Notes: generated from the letters alone by a model not told the origin. A DNA stretch of 64,000 nucleotides from an uncultured Pelagibacteraceae bacterium (GCA_902545945.1 CACCID010000002.1:27151-91150); one strand, 5' to 3'; counted from the first letter of the stretch, positions 36,993-46,480 are shown. A program made the numbers and translations.

Positions 36993-37422
36993 AATTTCTC
37001 CTAATAGGTTTTATTTTACCTATCTTATCTATTATTATCCAGCTTTTATAATCAATTGGCATTACTGACAACCTGCTTTGTTTTATTAAAGGTAAGTGCG
37101 AAATTTTCTTATTTTTTTTAATATTTTCAAGGGTTACAGGATATTTTAAACGTTTTTGAAACCTAACTTGAACGGCAACAAATTTTTTTTTTGGGTCTGA
37201 TTTATCTATAAAAGCTTCTTTAATAACTTTTACAACTCCAACGATCTCTTTTCCTATGTTTGAATGGTAAAAATAACATAGATCGCCTTTCCTCATTTTT
37301 TTTAGATTATTAGCTGCTTGGTAGTTCCTAACACCATCCCACGTTGCACCTTTTTTCCCAGAATTTTCTTGTTGATCAATAGACCAAACATTTGGTTCAG
37401 ATTTCAACAACCAATAGTGCAT
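36985..37422 (-). CDS. EVE domain-containing protein
   Basis: A 145-residue protein that is a single EVE (PUA-like) domain. [17 protein letters not shown] and [28 protein letters not shown] are hallmarks of the family that includes human THYN1. EVE domains bind modified bases in DNA or RNA. It lies in a tsaD-methyltransferase-EVE-acs run on the minus strand, overlapping acs by 8 bases. Confidence 0.93.
   Translation of the reverse strand: MHYWLLKSEPNVWSIDQQENSGKKGATWDGVRNYQAANNLKKMRKGDLCYFYHSNIGKEIVGVVKVIKEAFIDKSDPKKKFVAVQVRFQKRLKYPVTLENIKKNKKISHLPLIKQSRLSVMPIDYKSWIIIDKIGKIKPIRRNCV
36997..37002 (-). promoter_or_regulatory. Ribosome binding site that fixes the acs GTG start
   Basis: The complement reads AGGAGA, four bases before the GTG at 36992. 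It lies inside the 3' end of the EVE gene and supports translation of the polybasic tail as part of Acs. Confidence 0.65.
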
Positions 37423-37425
37423 AAT

Positions 37426-38265
37426 TTATTGTTTTAGTAAAAAATGCCCCCAAAGCATTAATGTTTCTTTATTATTTTTATCAAATTCTTTGGATATGAA
37501 TTCTGGGCCTTTACCAAATTCTCCTTCAATTTCAAAAATTTTATACCCAATTGATTTGAATAATTCTCTATAGTCTTGATGTCTTAACCTATTTTGAAAT
37601 AACATTGGTGAATTATATTTCTTCCAATTTGACGAGCTAAATTTTAAATAATTTAAATTGTTAATATTTTTATCAGTATGAGAATAATGATCGGAATAAT
37701 CAATCGCCGCTGATATAATGCCTTCCTTTTTAATAATTTTTTTTAATAATAGAAAATTTTCTTTAAGTTCTTCTTTAGGAATATGCTCTAAAGTGGTTGA
37801 AGAAATGCATGCATCAAATTCCAATTTTTTTTCAAAAATTTGATTTAAATTCATCGGCGCTAAATAAATTATGTTATAATTGTTTTTCAAATCATCAATC
37901 GATTTTGCAAAGGGTATTTTACTGACACCCAAAATTTTAGCAATTTGTTCATTAGCTTTATTAAATAAGTCTAAATCAAGCATGTTAGAAATATCTATTA
38001 AAGTTTGTTCAACGCTTTTTTCAAGCATATAGCTTAAATAAATATTTTGAGCCAGGGATTTTCCAGCTCCAATTTCTATAATTTTTTTTGAATTGTTTTC
38101 TTTTAAAAATTTTAGATGATAATCCCAATAAAAGACTATATTTTTATAATTTATTTCTGATCTTTTTGTAATTTTTTTTTGAATAAAGAATAACGGTTTA
38201 TACAAATTAAAAAAACTTAAAACTTTATAAAGCAAAGATTTTATTCTCCAATTAATTTGTACCAT
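37426..38265 (-). CDS. SAM-dependent methyltransferase, substrate unknown
   Basis: About 279 residues from the ATG at 38265, which overlaps the tsaD stop (TAATG). A longer frame to 38319 would run inside tsaD. KKIIEIGAGKSLAQNIYLSY (about 77-96) is the SAM motif I, and DACISSTTLEHIPKEEL near 150 is motif IV-like with the typical E-H-I-P. The C-terminal ending GKGPEFISKEF is not informative. It resembles methyltransferases of cell-surface sugar loci more than housekeeping ones. In many alphaproteobacteria gpsA occupies this place behind tsaD. Confidence 0.78.
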   Translation of the reverse strand: MVQINWRIKSLLYKVLSFFNLYKPLFFIQKKITKRSEINYKNIVFYWDYHLKFLKENNSKKIIEIGAGKSLAQNIYLSYMLEKSVEQTLIDISNMLDLDLFNKANEQIAKILGVSKIPFAKSIDDLKNNYNIIYLAPMNLNQIFEKKLEFDACISSTTLEHIPKEELKENFLLLKKIIKKEGIISAAIDYSDHYSHTDKNINNLNYLKFSSSNWKKYNSPMLFQNRLRHQDYRELFKSIGYKIFEIEGEFGKGPEFISKEFDKNNKETLMLWGHFLLKQ

Positions 38266-39341
38266 TATAATTTTAGACCTGGCCCTTTCATAAATGGTGC
38301 ATCTTTGTCCAATGGCCATCTAGACCTCGCTGGTATATTTAATTCATTTAAAAGGTTTTTTTTAAATCTTTTAATACCTGCCCATGCAATCATAGCAGCA
38401 TTATCACCACAATATTTTACTTTTGGAAAAATTATTTTAAAACCGATTTTTTTTGAAAGATTAGACAAATTTTTTCTAATCGACTCATTAGCTGCAACAC
38501 CCCCTGCTACAATTAATTGAAAATTTTCTTTTTTTGTTTTTTCTCTAAACATTTCAACAGCAACTTTAGTTTTTTTGTAAAGTATTTTATTAATTGTATT
38601 TTGAAATGAGGCTGCCAAATTATACTTTAAATTATTTTCTCCATTAATTTTTTTTGACTCCCTTAGAACTGCAGTTTTAAGACCAGCAAAGGATAAGTTG
38701 CAACCTGCTTTATTTATTATTGGTTCAGGAAGTTTAAAAAAGTTTTTATCTCCTAATTTTGCAAATTTTTCAACACTTGGTCCGCCTGGGTAACCTAAAT
38801 TTAACATTTTTGCAGTTTTATCAAATGCTTCACCCAAAGCATCATCAATCGTTGTTCCTAACTGTTCATATTTATTTACATCTTTAACGATTAAAAACTG
38901 AGAATGACCTCCTGAAATTAATAATAACAAGTAAGGGAATTTAATTTTTTTTTCCAAACCTGGACTTAACGCATGTCCCTCCAGATGATTTACACCTATA
39001 AAAGGTTTATTAGAGAATGCAGCAATTGATTTTCCAATATTTAAACCCACTGTTAAACAAACTATTAAACCAGGTCCAGCAGTTGCTGCAACCCCATCTA
39101 ATTCATTTATGGAAATTTTACTCTCTTTAAAAGCTGTATTAATAATGTATTCAATATTTTCCAGATGAGCTCTAGCGGCTAATTCAGGCACTACACCTCC
39201 AAATTTTTTATGTTCTTCGATCTGACTTGAAACTATATTTGATAGAATGTTTGCGGTTCCATTATCATTTTCACTAATGATAGCAGCGGCAGTTTCATCG
39301 CAACTGGTTTCAATTCCCAGAAATGTAATTTTTTTTGCCAT
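38265..39341 (-). CDS. tsaD: tRNA threonylcarbamoyladenosine biosynthesis protein TsaD
   Basis: A 358-residue ASKHA-fold protein. LGIETSCDETAAAII opens it, GVNHLEGHALSP near 120 carries the two metal-binding His, LISGGHSQFLIV follows, and GGVAANESIRKNL near 285 and KYCGDNAAMIAWAG close the core. With TsaB, TsaC and TsaE it makes t6A37 in ANN-decoding tRNAs. It is divergent from hemC across a 57-base gap. Confidence 0.98.
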   Translation of the reverse strand: MAKKITFLGIETSCDETAAAIISENDNGTANILSNIVSSQIEEHKKFGGVVPELAARAHLENIEYIINTAFKESKISINELDGVAATAGPGLIVCLTVGLNIGKSIAAFSNKPFIGVNHLEGHALSPGLEKKIKFPYLLLLISGGHSQFLIVKDVNKYEQLGTTIDDALGEAFDKTAKMLNLGYPGGPSVEKFAKLGDKNFFKLPEPIINKAGCNLSFAGLKTAVLRESKKINGENNLKYNLAASFQNTINKILYKKTKVAVEMFREKTKKENFQLIVAGGVAANESIRKNLSNLSKKIGFKIIFPKVKYCGDNAAMIAWAGIKRFKKNLLNELNIPARSRWPLDKDAPFMKGPGLKL

Positions 39342-39398
39342 TATATGTTCAATTATTTAAATAGTATAATTTAGATCTTTCAAATATATAATCAATTT

Positions 39399-40319
39399 AT
39401 GACTAAAATTACAATCGGTGCCAGAGGAAGCAAGCTTTCAATTGCTAATGTTGAGAAAGTAAAAGAGCTTTTAATTCAAAGAAATAATGATTTGAAAAAA
39501 GAAAATATTGATTTTAAAGCTGTAAAAACTTCTGGCGATATTAATCAAGATGAAAAATTATCTGAAATAGGTGGCAAAAATCTTTTTTGTAAAGAAATTG
39601 AAGAAAAGCTTAAAAATAAAGAAATTGATATTGCCGTTCATTCCTTAAAAGATATGGAGTCTGTAGAGGACAGAAATCTCATCATTGGCGCATATGTAAA
39701 GAGAAACGATTATAGAGATGTAATTATAAGCAAAAAAATTAAATGCTTGGAAGATCTTAAAGGTAAAATAGTTATTGGCTCAAGTTCAAGAAGAAGAGAG
39801 TTGCAACTTAAAAAAATTAATAAAAATATCTTAGTAACAAGCATTAGAGGAAACATTGATACCAGAATTAAAAAACTCGAAGAAGGTAAATTAGATGGAA
39901 TAATCTTAGCTGCAGCAGGAGTCAAAAGTTTAAATTATGCTAATAAAATAGGTTTGTTCTTTAGAGTCGAAGAAGTTTTGCCAGCAGTGGGACAAGGTAT
40001 AATAGCTGTTCAATGTAATCACAATGACGATGTAATTAAAAATCTCCTAAGAAATATTAACGATGCAGAAACCGAGGTATGTGCAAAATCTGAACGTGCA
40101 ATGCTAAAAACAATCGAAGGTGATTGCGAAACAGCTGTTGGTGGTTTAGCAATAATAGAAAATAATAATCTTAAACTGAAAGCACAATTATTTTCAGACA
40201 CAGGATTGAAAAGTTATACGTATGAGATGACGGGCAAAATTAGCGAGTCAGTAAATATTGGGGAGACAGTAGGAAAAGAATTATTAAAACTCGCAGGATC
40301 GGAGTTTAAAAAAAAATGA
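39399..40319 (+). CDS. hemC: Hydroxymethylbilane synthase
   Basis: A 306-residue protein. ITIGARGSKLSIANVEKVKELL opens it, AVHSLKDME is the conserved substrate loop, GSSSRRRELQL and RGNIDTRIKKLEEGKLDGIILAAAGVK follow. EGDCETAVGG places the dipyrromethane-cofactor Cys at about residue 243. It polymerises four porphobilinogens. The stop overlaps the hemD start by 4 bases. Confidence 0.98.
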   Translation: MTKITIGARGSKLSIANVEKVKELLIQRNNDLKKENIDFKAVKTSGDINQDEKLSEIGGKNLFCKEIEEKLKNKEIDIAVHSLKDMESVEDRNLIIGAYVKRNDYRDVIISKKIKCLEDLKGKIVIGSSSRRRELQLKKINKNILVTSIRGNIDTRIKKLEEGKLDGIILAAAGVKSLNYANKIGLFFRVEEVLPAVGQGIIAVQCNHNDDVIKNLLRNINDAETEVCAKSERAMLKTIEGDCETAVGGLAIIENNNLKLKAQLFSDTGLKSYTYEMTGKISESVNIGETVGKELLKLAGSEFKKK

Positions 40320-41014
40320 ATATTTTAATTACAAGACCTTTAATAGACTCAGAAGATTTGATGGGAAAGCTTTTTTCTCTAGGACATAAGATTATTCATA
40401 TCCCAACTTTGAAAATCTCAGCAGTCAATGCTAGACCAGTTGATGCAAAAAAATACGATGCATTCATTTTTACAAGTGCCAACGCTATTAGAAATTTGAA
40501 GTTGAACAATCAAGATAATAGTAAAATATGTTTTTGTGTGGGCTCTATTACAGAAAAAATTGTAAGACAAAAAGGCTACAATAACACAATTTCTGCTGGT
40601 GGAACTATAAATGCTTTAAAAAATATTATTTTAAATTCAGATCAAATTGATAAAAAAAAATCAATTGCCTATTTTTGTGGAGATTATATTTCTTCCAATC
40701 TTGATATTGAGCTTAAAAATGATGGATTTCAGATTGATAAGATTATCAACTACACTTCTGAAAAAATTATCGATCTTAATGAGAAAAATAACAAAATAAT
40801 TAACAATCACCCTCCTGACATAATTTTTATTTACTCTAAAAGAAGTGCCGAGAGCTTTATTCAAATAGTAAAAAAATATTCTCTTAGTGGATTGATGACA
40901 GACTCTAGAGTATTATGTATAAGTGAAAAAGTTTTAAGTGTATTTAAAAAGTTGGGATGGAAAAAATTAGAAGTTTTCCAACCAGGAGAAGAGTTAGAAA
41001 AATTGAAAGTTTAA
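40316..41014 (+). CDS. hemD: Uroporphyrinogen-III synthase
   Basis: A 232-residue protein with a two-domain HemD pattern. ILITRPLIDSEDLMGKLFSLGHKIIHIPTLKI opens it, DAFIFTSANAIRNL is the T-S-x-N-x-x motif, and PPDIIFIYSKRSAESFIQIV is the second-domain motif. HemD sequences are poorly conserved, so the position behind hemC is a strong part of the evidence. Confidence 0.92.
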   Translation: MNILITRPLIDSEDLMGKLFSLGHKIIHIPTLKISAVNARPVDAKKYDAFIFTSANAIRNLKLNNQDNSKICFCVGSITEKIVRQKGYNNTISAGGTINALKNIILNSDQIDKKKSIAYFCGDYISSNLDIELKNDGFQIDKIINYTSEKIIDLNEKNNKIINNHPPDIIFIYSKRSAESFIQIVKKYSLSGLMTDSRVLCISEKVLSVFKKLGWKKLEVFQPGEELEKLKV

Positions 41015-41018
41015 ACAT

Positions 41019-42110
41019 ATGGAAGTGCTACAAAATTTTAAAAATTTATTTTTTGATGTATGGAACAAAGGCATATCTGGAGTAAATATTTCAGAGATAA
41101 TAATTGCATTACTAATTTTTTTATTTTTTTTATTTTTGAGGGGAGTTTTTTCTAAGTTTGTAGTTAAAAGATTAGAAAATTACGTATCAAAATCTACAAA
41201 TAATTTTGATAACTCTCTTGTCTTTTCAATGGAAGGACCAGCAAAGTTTTTTCCAGTGGTTTTAGGATTTTTTGTTTCTACAAGTTATTTGACTGTTGAA
41301 ACACAAGCGGCTGAATTTTTAGAAACTATTAATCGATCTTTAATAACGATTTTAATATTTTGGACATTTCATCAAGTCATTGGCCCCCTATCAGTTGTAA
41401 TAAAATCAGTTGGAGGTTTGCTATCAAAAGATTTAATCAATTGGATTATAAAAGCTATCAAAGTTTTAATTTTTATATTAGGAGCCGCAGCAGTTCTCGA
41501 ACTTTGGGGTATAAAAATTGGCCCTATTATTGCTGGTTTAGGTTTATTCGGTGTAGCAGTTGCATTAGGAGCTCAGGATTTATTTAAAAACTTAATTTCA
41601 GGAATACTAGTTTTAGTAGAGAGAAGATTTCAAGTTGGTGATTGGATTTACGTTGAAGGAGTAATTGAAGGAACTGTAGAGAGTATCGGCTTTAGATCAA
41701 CCGTAGTAAGAAGATTTGATAAATCTCTTGCAACAATTCCAAATTTTCAATTTGCTGAAAATGCAGTGATTAATAATACTCAAACTACAAATAGAAGAAT
41801 TAATTGGATGATTGGTTTGGAATATAGAACTAGTGGCGAACAATTAAAAAATATAAAGAAAGAAATTGAAGACTATATAAAAAAAAGTGATGATTTTGTA
41901 AAATCCGAAGACACTTTGTTATCAGTTAAAATAGATCAATTCGCAGCAAGCTCTATAGATATAAGACTTATATGTTTTACAAAAACAAGGTACTTTCAAG
42001 AATGGCTTAATGTGAAAGATACTTTAGCTTTAGAAATTAAAAATATTGTAGAAAAAAATAAAGCTTCATTTGCTTTCCCAAGTACATCGGTTTATGTGGA
42101 GAAAAATTGA
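41019..42110 (+). CDS. MscS-family mechanosensitive channel
   Basis: A 363-residue protein. About four hydrophobic helices lie in residues 25-190, and the pore-lining helix with the conserved glycine pattern is ALGAQDLFKNLISGILVLVERRFQVGDWIYVEG at about 180-215. VESIGFRSTVVRRFDKSLATIPN is the beta domain after the pore. It probably releases solutes on osmotic downshock. It is co-transcribed with hemD and yggT (4-base overlap with yggT). Confidence 0.93.
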   Translation: MEVLQNFKNLFFDVWNKGISGVNISEIIIALLIFLFFLFLRGVFSKFVVKRLENYVSKSTNNFDNSLVFSMEGPAKFFPVVLGFFVSTSYLTVETQAAEFLETINRSLITILIFWTFHQVIGPLSVVIKSVGGLLSKDLINWIIKAIKVLIFILGAAAVLELWGIKIGPIIAGLGLFGVAVALGAQDLFKNLISGILVLVERRFQVGDWIYVEGVIEGTVESIGFRSTVVRRFDKSLATIPNFQFAENAVINNTQTTNRRINWMIGLEYRTSGEQLKNIKKEIEDYIKKSDDFVKSEDTLLSVKIDQFAASSIDIRLICFTKTRYFQEWLNVKDTLALEIKNIVEKNKASFAFPSTSVYVEKN

Positions 42111-42400
42111 TGAAGTCAGTTTTAATATTGTTTGATAATATAATTACTCTTTATATTTGGATATTAATAATAAATGCAGTCATAAGCTGGTTAATTGCTT
42201 TTAACATCTTAAACACTGGAAATAGATTTGTTTATGCAGTTCTTGATTTTTCTTACAGATTAACTGCTCCAGCTTTAAACTATATAAGACGATTTTTACC
42301 TAACTTAGGTTCAATAGATATTTCTCCAGTGATATTAATTTTAGCGCTAATGTTTATAAGAAATTTTGTTTTTGAAATGTTCGCACCAAGTTTATTTTAA
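42107..42400 (+). CDS. YggT family membrane protein
   Basis: A 97-residue protein with two hydrophobic helices (about 12-34 and 74-92). VISWLIAFNILN, LDFSYRLTAPALNYIRRFLPNLGSIDISPVILILAL is the YggT repeat core (D-P-like, R-R-x-x-P, G-x-x-D-x-S-P). Function is not firmly known, with links to division and osmotic stress. It overlaps mscS by 4 bases and folD by one. Confidence 0.93.
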   Translation: MMKSVLILFDNIITLYIWILIINAVISWLIAFNILNTGNRFVYAVLDFSYRLTAPALNYIRRFLPNLGSIDISPVILILALMFIRNFVFEMFAPSLF

Positions 42401-43239
42401 TGATGATTATTGATGGAAAAAAAGAAGCTGAAAATTTAAGATTAGAGATCAAAAAAGAAATTGATTTGTTAAAATCTAAAAATAATAAAGTTCCTGGATT
42501 AACCGTAATACTAATTGGTGATTTTGTACCAAGCCAGATTTACGTTAAAAACAAAGAAAAAAGTGCTAAAGAGGTAGGAATTAATTCAAATGTTGTCAGA
42601 TACTCAAAAGAGGTTACAGAAGAAGAAGTTTTGAAAAAGATTGAAGATCTCAATAATGATATAAATGTTTCTGGTATACTAGTTCAACTACCATTACCTC
42701 CTCAAATTAATAAGGAAAGAATAATTAATGCTGTAAGTCCAAAAAAAGACGTAGATGGATTTCATCCAATAAATGTTGGCAATCTTTCGTCCGGTTATCA
42801 TGCTTTAGTTCCTTGTACACCTTTAGGATGTTTGTATTTGATAAAAAAAGTTGAGAAAAAATTATCGGGAAAACATGCTGTTATTATTGGCAGATCAAAT
42901 TTGAATGGTAAACCTATGGCTCAATTACTTTTAAAGGAAAATTGTACGGTTACTATTGTTCATTCAAAAACAAAAGATTTAAAACAAGAGTGTTTAAAAG
43001 CTGATATATTAGTTGCTGCAGTTGGAGTGGCTAAACTAGTTAAAGAAGATTGGGTTAAAAAAAACTCAATAGTTATTGATGTAGGGATAAATAAAGTTGG
43101 AGACAAAATTGTTGGAGATGTTGATTTTGACACTGTAAAAGAAAAATCTAAAGCTATAACTCCGGTGCCAGGCGGTGTAGGACCAATGACAATTGCTTGT
43201 TTACTTAAAAATACTTTAGATTGTTTTAAAGCTCGTTAG
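42400..43239 (+). CDS. folD: Methylenetetrahydrofolate dehydrogenase / cyclohydrolase
   Basis: A 279-residue protein. VILIGDFVPSQIYVKNKEKSAKEVGI carries the Y-x-x-x-K catalytic motif, QLPLPPQINKERIINAVSPKKDVDGFHPINVG follows, IIGRSNLNGKPMAQLL is the NADP loop, and TPVPGGVGPMTIACLL closes the protein. It interconverts one-carbon folates, relevant to glycine/serine supply. It overlaps the psiE gene tail-to-tail by 14 bases. Confidence 0.98.
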   Translation: MMIIDGKKEAENLRLEIKKEIDLLKSKNNKVPGLTVILIGDFVPSQIYVKNKEKSAKEVGINSNVVRYSKEVTEEEVLKKIEDLNNDINVSGILVQLPLPPQINKERIINAVSPKKDVDGFHPINVGNLSSGYHALVPCTPLGCLYLIKKVEKKLSGKHAVIIGRSNLNGKPMAQLLLKENCTVTIVHSKTKDLKQECLKADILVAAVGVAKLVKEDWVKKNSIVIDVGINKVGDKIVGDVDFDTVKEKSKAITPVPGGVGPMTIACLLKNTLDCFKAR

Positions 43240-43612
43240 ACTTTGTTTTATCGATTTTTAAATATTTACTATTTCTAAATCTAATTATTACGGTAGCTAA
43301 GGCTACAATCAAAATTGCAAAAGATATATAAATTAAATTTGTTGGGTCACTTTCTTTATCTTGCAATATAATAAATCGAGCTAAGGCTGTTATTGCAATT
43401 ACTAGGGGATAAGTTATTCTTACTGCTCTTGTTTCCCAATAAGATCTAACTAATCCGATAACCTCTATGTAAATGAACATTAAAAGTAAGTCTGCTAATG
43501 TAATATCCCTGTTTTCATACATTTCTTTCATCTCTAAAAAGAAAGCAATGATCGTTGAGATTAGGACAATTACTACGGCAACTAGCTGAATATTTCGAAT
43601 CGAATTGTTCAT
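43226..43612 (-). CDS. PsiE-family membrane protein
   Basis: A 128-residue protein with four hydrophobic helices (about 9-28, 42-60, 70-88, 95-113). DITLADLLLMFIYIEVIGLVRSYWE and ALARFIILQDKES match the phosphate-starvation-inducible PsiE family. Function is unknown. No phosphate-box was recognised upstream. It lies 22 bases from argG. Confidence 0.85.
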   Translation of the reverse strand: MNNSIRNIQLVAVVIVLISTIIAFFLEMKEMYENRDITLADLLLMFIYIEVIGLVRSYWETRAVRITYPLVIAITALARFIILQDKESDPTNLIYISFAILIVALATVIIRFRNSKYLKIDKTKSNEL

Positions 43613-43634
43613 CTAGTAGTATTGTATCAAAAAT

Positions 43635-44819
43635 TTAACCTTTATTTAACTGTTTAGAATGAAATTTAATAAAATTCTCTACTTTTTTCTTATTAAAGGT
43701 TTTATTTTCCTCAAAAGAAACTTTTTTCATTGAATAGGCTTTATTTTTTGTTCTTCTTGAAAGAATTGTAATATTTCCCTTGTACAAGTTCAAAACTATT
43801 TCACCGGAAACTTGATTTCTTTTTCTATCAATTATCTTTTGAAGATTGATTCTTCTTTTTGAAAACCAATAACCATTGTAAACTAATTCAGCATATTCAG
43901 GCATAACTCTCTCTTTATCGTGTGCTGTTTTTTTATCTAAAGTTACAGACTCAATTGCTCTGTGCGCAGCATACAACAAAGTTCCTCCTGGTGTTTCGTA
44001 AACTCCTCTTGATTTGATGCCAAGAAAGCGATTTTCAACAAGATCAACTCTTCCAATTCCATTTTTACCAGCAAGTATATTCAATTTTTCTAATATTTTT
44101 TCTGGTTTTAACTTTCTACCATTTACTGCTATTGGATCGCTATTTTTGAAAGTAATTCTTACTTTAGTTTTTTTATTAGATGCTTTTTCAGGAGAAATAG
44201 TTCTTTGAAAAATAAATTCCGGCGCAGAGTTTTTTGGGTTTTCTAAAACCTTTCCTTCTGTAGATGTATGAAAAATATTATCATCAACTGAAAAAGGAGG
44301 AGCTCCTTTTTTATCTTTAGGAATTGGAATTTCATGTTTCTTTGCATATCTTATTAAATCTGCCCTAGATTGTAATTTCCATTCTCTCCATGGGGCTATA
44401 ATTTTAATTTTCTTACCTCCAAAAAAGGCGTACCCAAGTTCAAATCTTACTTGATCATTCCCTTTTCCCGTGGCCCCATGTGAAACAGCATAAGCTTTAA
44501 ATTTTTTTGCGATTTCAATTTGTCTTTTTGCTATTAAAGGACGAGCTATTGAGGTCCCAAGTAAGTAAACCCCTTCATACAGTGCGTGCGCTCTTATCAT
44601 TGGAAAAACATAATCTTTAACGAAAATATTCTTAAGGTCCTCGATTATTATTTTTTTAACACCAAGCCGCTTTGCATTTTTTATGACTTTTTTTCTATCA
44701 ATTTCTTGTCCAATATCGGAGGTGTAGGCAATTACTTCAGCTTTATAATTTTCTTGCAACCACTTTAAAATAATCGAAGTATCTAACCCACCTGAATAAG
44801 CTAATACAATTTTTTTCAT
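43635..44819 (-). CDS. argG: Argininosuccinate synthase
   Basis: A 394-residue protein. KIVLAYSGGLDTSIILKWL is the N-type ATP pyrophosphatase P-loop, YTSDIGQE follows, SHGATGKGNDQVRFEL and APWREWKLQSRADLIRYA are signatures, and GRVDLVENRFLGIKSRGVYETPGGTLL closes the core. It makes argininosuccinate from citrulline and aspartate. Its start directly follows the stop of the IalB-like gene. Confidence 0.98.
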   Translation of the reverse strand: MKKIVLAYSGGLDTSIILKWLQENYKAEVIAYTSDIGQEIDRKKVIKNAKRLGVKKIIIEDLKNIFVKDYVFPMIRAHALYEGVYLLGTSIARPLIAKRQIEIAKKFKAYAVSHGATGKGNDQVRFELGYAFFGGKKIKIIAPWREWKLQSRADLIRYAKKHEIPIPKDKKGAPPFSVDDNIFHTSTEGKVLENPKNSAPEFIFQRTISPEKASNKKTKVRITFKNSDPIAVNGRKLKPEKILEKLNILAGKNGIGRVDLVENRFLGIKSRGVYETPGGTLLYAAHRAIESVTLDKKTAHDKERVMPEYAELVYNGYWFSKRRINLQKIIDRKRNQVSGEIVLNLYKGNITILSRRTKNKAYSMKKVSFEENKTFNKKKVENFIKFHSKQLNKG

Positions 44820-45320
44820 TTAGCTGCAGGTTTTCTTGGCTGTATTATAAGCCTTCGTAAACCCCATCATTGAATAATGATCAGTTGTTTCTGCACCCTT
44901 GGTTGTCCTTGCCTTGATTATCAAATCTGTAGCTCTTTTCATTAATTTGATGAATTTTTTTTCTTCTTGATCATCTAATAACCAAGCAAAATCTTTTTGA
45001 GAAAAAAAAGAATATTTTCTTTTTCCTGAACTAGCTGTAACACTTGAGCTTTTGTAATCATGTCCGCTTGTAATGCTTACTTCGTCATTAATGTTTTCAG
45101 ATGGTCTAAAAGTAACAAATAACTTAGATTGACTTCTTTTAATTGCTCCTGGAGCTCTTTTAGTAGGAGTAGTCTGCGCGAAACAAATTTTCCCTTTATC
45201 CGTCTCTGCGACGAAACTTTCCCAATTCTTATATTTTCCAGTTGATCTTGGAGTATTTGCAAAAGCTTCCATAGAAAAAATAATAAAGAAAATTAATATT
45301 AAATTTTTTTTAAAAGACAT
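44820..45320 (-). CDS. Invasion-associated locus B (IalB)-like secreted protein
   Basis: A 166-residue protein with an N-terminal signal peptide (about 1-22, ending EAFAN). GKYKNWESFVAETDKGKICFAQTTPTKR is the start of the IalB-family domain (W-x-x-x-x-x-x-x-x-x-x-C), and a C-terminal half with GFTKAYNTAKKTC leaves two Cys that may pair. It is probably periplasmic. In free-living alphaproteobacteria this family has no known role, and the virulence name should not be read literally. Confidence 0.85.
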   Translation of the reverse strand: MSFKKNLILIFFIIFSMEAFANTPRSTGKYKNWESFVAETDKGKICFAQTTPTKRAPGAIKRSQSKLFVTFRPSENINDEVSITSGHDYKSSSVTASSGKRKYSFFSQKDFAWLLDDQEEKKFIKLMKRATDLIIKARTTKGAETTDHYSMMGFTKAYNTAKKTCS

Positions 45321-45361
45321 TACTCTTTTTTATACTAAATTTATTCTATTTCAAAGATTGA

Positions 45362-46399
45362 TTATGGAGAGGGATTAGGATTTTCATTATGGATTTTCTC
45401 AACTTCTTCCATCATTTCATCTGTGAAATCAATATTAACGGTATCAAGATTTTCTTTAAGTTGGTCCATAGTTGTGGCTCCAATAATATTGCTTGTAACA
45501 AATGGTCTTGAGTTTACAAAAGATTGTGCTAGTTGCACCATGGTTAAATTAAAATTTTTAGCAAGCTTATAATATTCATCATAAGCTTTCATAGCTAATG
45601 GATTCAAAAATCGTTTCCAACCATCGTAAAGAGCCATTCTAGAATTTTTGGGAATTTTTCCATTTCTATATTTTCCAGATAAACCTCCCGCAGCCAAAGG
45701 ATAATAAACAAGTAAACCACATTTTTGTCTAATTGAGATTTCAGACATACCTATTTCATAAGTCCTGTTCACTAAGCTATAAGGATTTTGTACAGACATC
45801 ATTCTTGGTAAACCCTTATTTTTTGAAATTTCAAGATACCTAGATAAACCATATGGCGTCTCGTTAGACATACCAATATATCTAATTTTCCCTTTTTTTA
45901 TGTATATGCTTAGAGCTTCTAGAATATCTTCAAAACTATTCCATTCACCTTCCCTATTGTTATATGTAAAATCTCTTTTTCCAAAATAATTAGTTGAGCG
46001 TTCTGGCCAATGTAATTGATAAAGGTCAATATAATCAGTTTTTAATCTTTTTAAACTTCCGTCTATTGCTTCACCTATTTTTTTTTTGTTAAAATTATTT
46101 CCACCGCCTCTAATCCAATCACATCCAGGTCCAGCTACCTTAGAAGCCAAAATAATCTTGTCTCTGTTTTTTCTTTTTTTAAACCAATTACCAATCATGA
46201 CCTCTGTTTTTCCATAAGTATCAGAGCTTGGCGGGACAGAGTAAATCTCTGCCGTATCAAAAAAATTTACACCTTGACTAATTGAATAATCCATTTGTTC
46301 AAAGGCATCTTTTTCACTGTTTTGACATCCCCATGTCATGGTGCCCAAACAAATTAAGCTCACTTTAAGATCTGTATTTCCAAGTTTTTTAAATTTCAT
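45362..46399 (-). CDS. Aldo/keto reductase, Tas-like
   Basis: A 345-residue TIM-barrel oxidoreductase. VSLICLGTMTWGCQNSEKDAFEQMDYSISQGVNFFDTAEIYSVPP matches the AKR start of the E. coli Tas type, with catalytic D-x-x-x-x-Y. ILASKVAG carries the Lys, and YIDLYQLHWPERSTNYFGKR the His with the Tas-specific loop. It is an NADPH-linked reductase of unknown carbonyl substrate. Confidence 0.92.
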   Translation of the reverse strand: MKFKKLGNTDLKVSLICLGTMTWGCQNSEKDAFEQMDYSISQGVNFFDTAEIYSVPPSSDTYGKTEVMIGNWFKKRKNRDKIILASKVAGPGCDWIRGGGNNFNKKKIGEAIDGSLKRLKTDYIDLYQLHWPERSTNYFGKRDFTYNNREGEWNSFEDILEALSIYIKKGKIRYIGMSNETPYGLSRYLEISKNKGLPRMMSVQNPYSLVNRTYEIGMSEISIRQKCGLLVYYPLAAGGLSGKYRNGKIPKNSRMALYDGWKRFLNPLAMKAYDEYYKLAKNFNLTMVQLAQSFVNSRPFVTSNIIGATTMDQLKENLDTVNIDFTDEMMEEVEKIHNENPNPSP

Positions 46400-46480
46400 A
46401 AATTAGCAATGTTTTCCTGATCGTTTTTAGGTCATATTTTACCTATTGAAAAGTTATTAAAAAATCTTATATATACTTGT

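Noticed and set aside
36754..37068. A 104-codon Phe/Leu-rich frame on the plus strand
   Set aside because: It is the exact antisense of the polybasic acs tail (TTT opposite AAA) and has no ribosome site; a shadow.
44820..45320. Virulence role from the name 'invasion-associated locus B'
   Set aside because: The family is widespread in free-living alphaproteobacteria; nothing here indicates host interaction.
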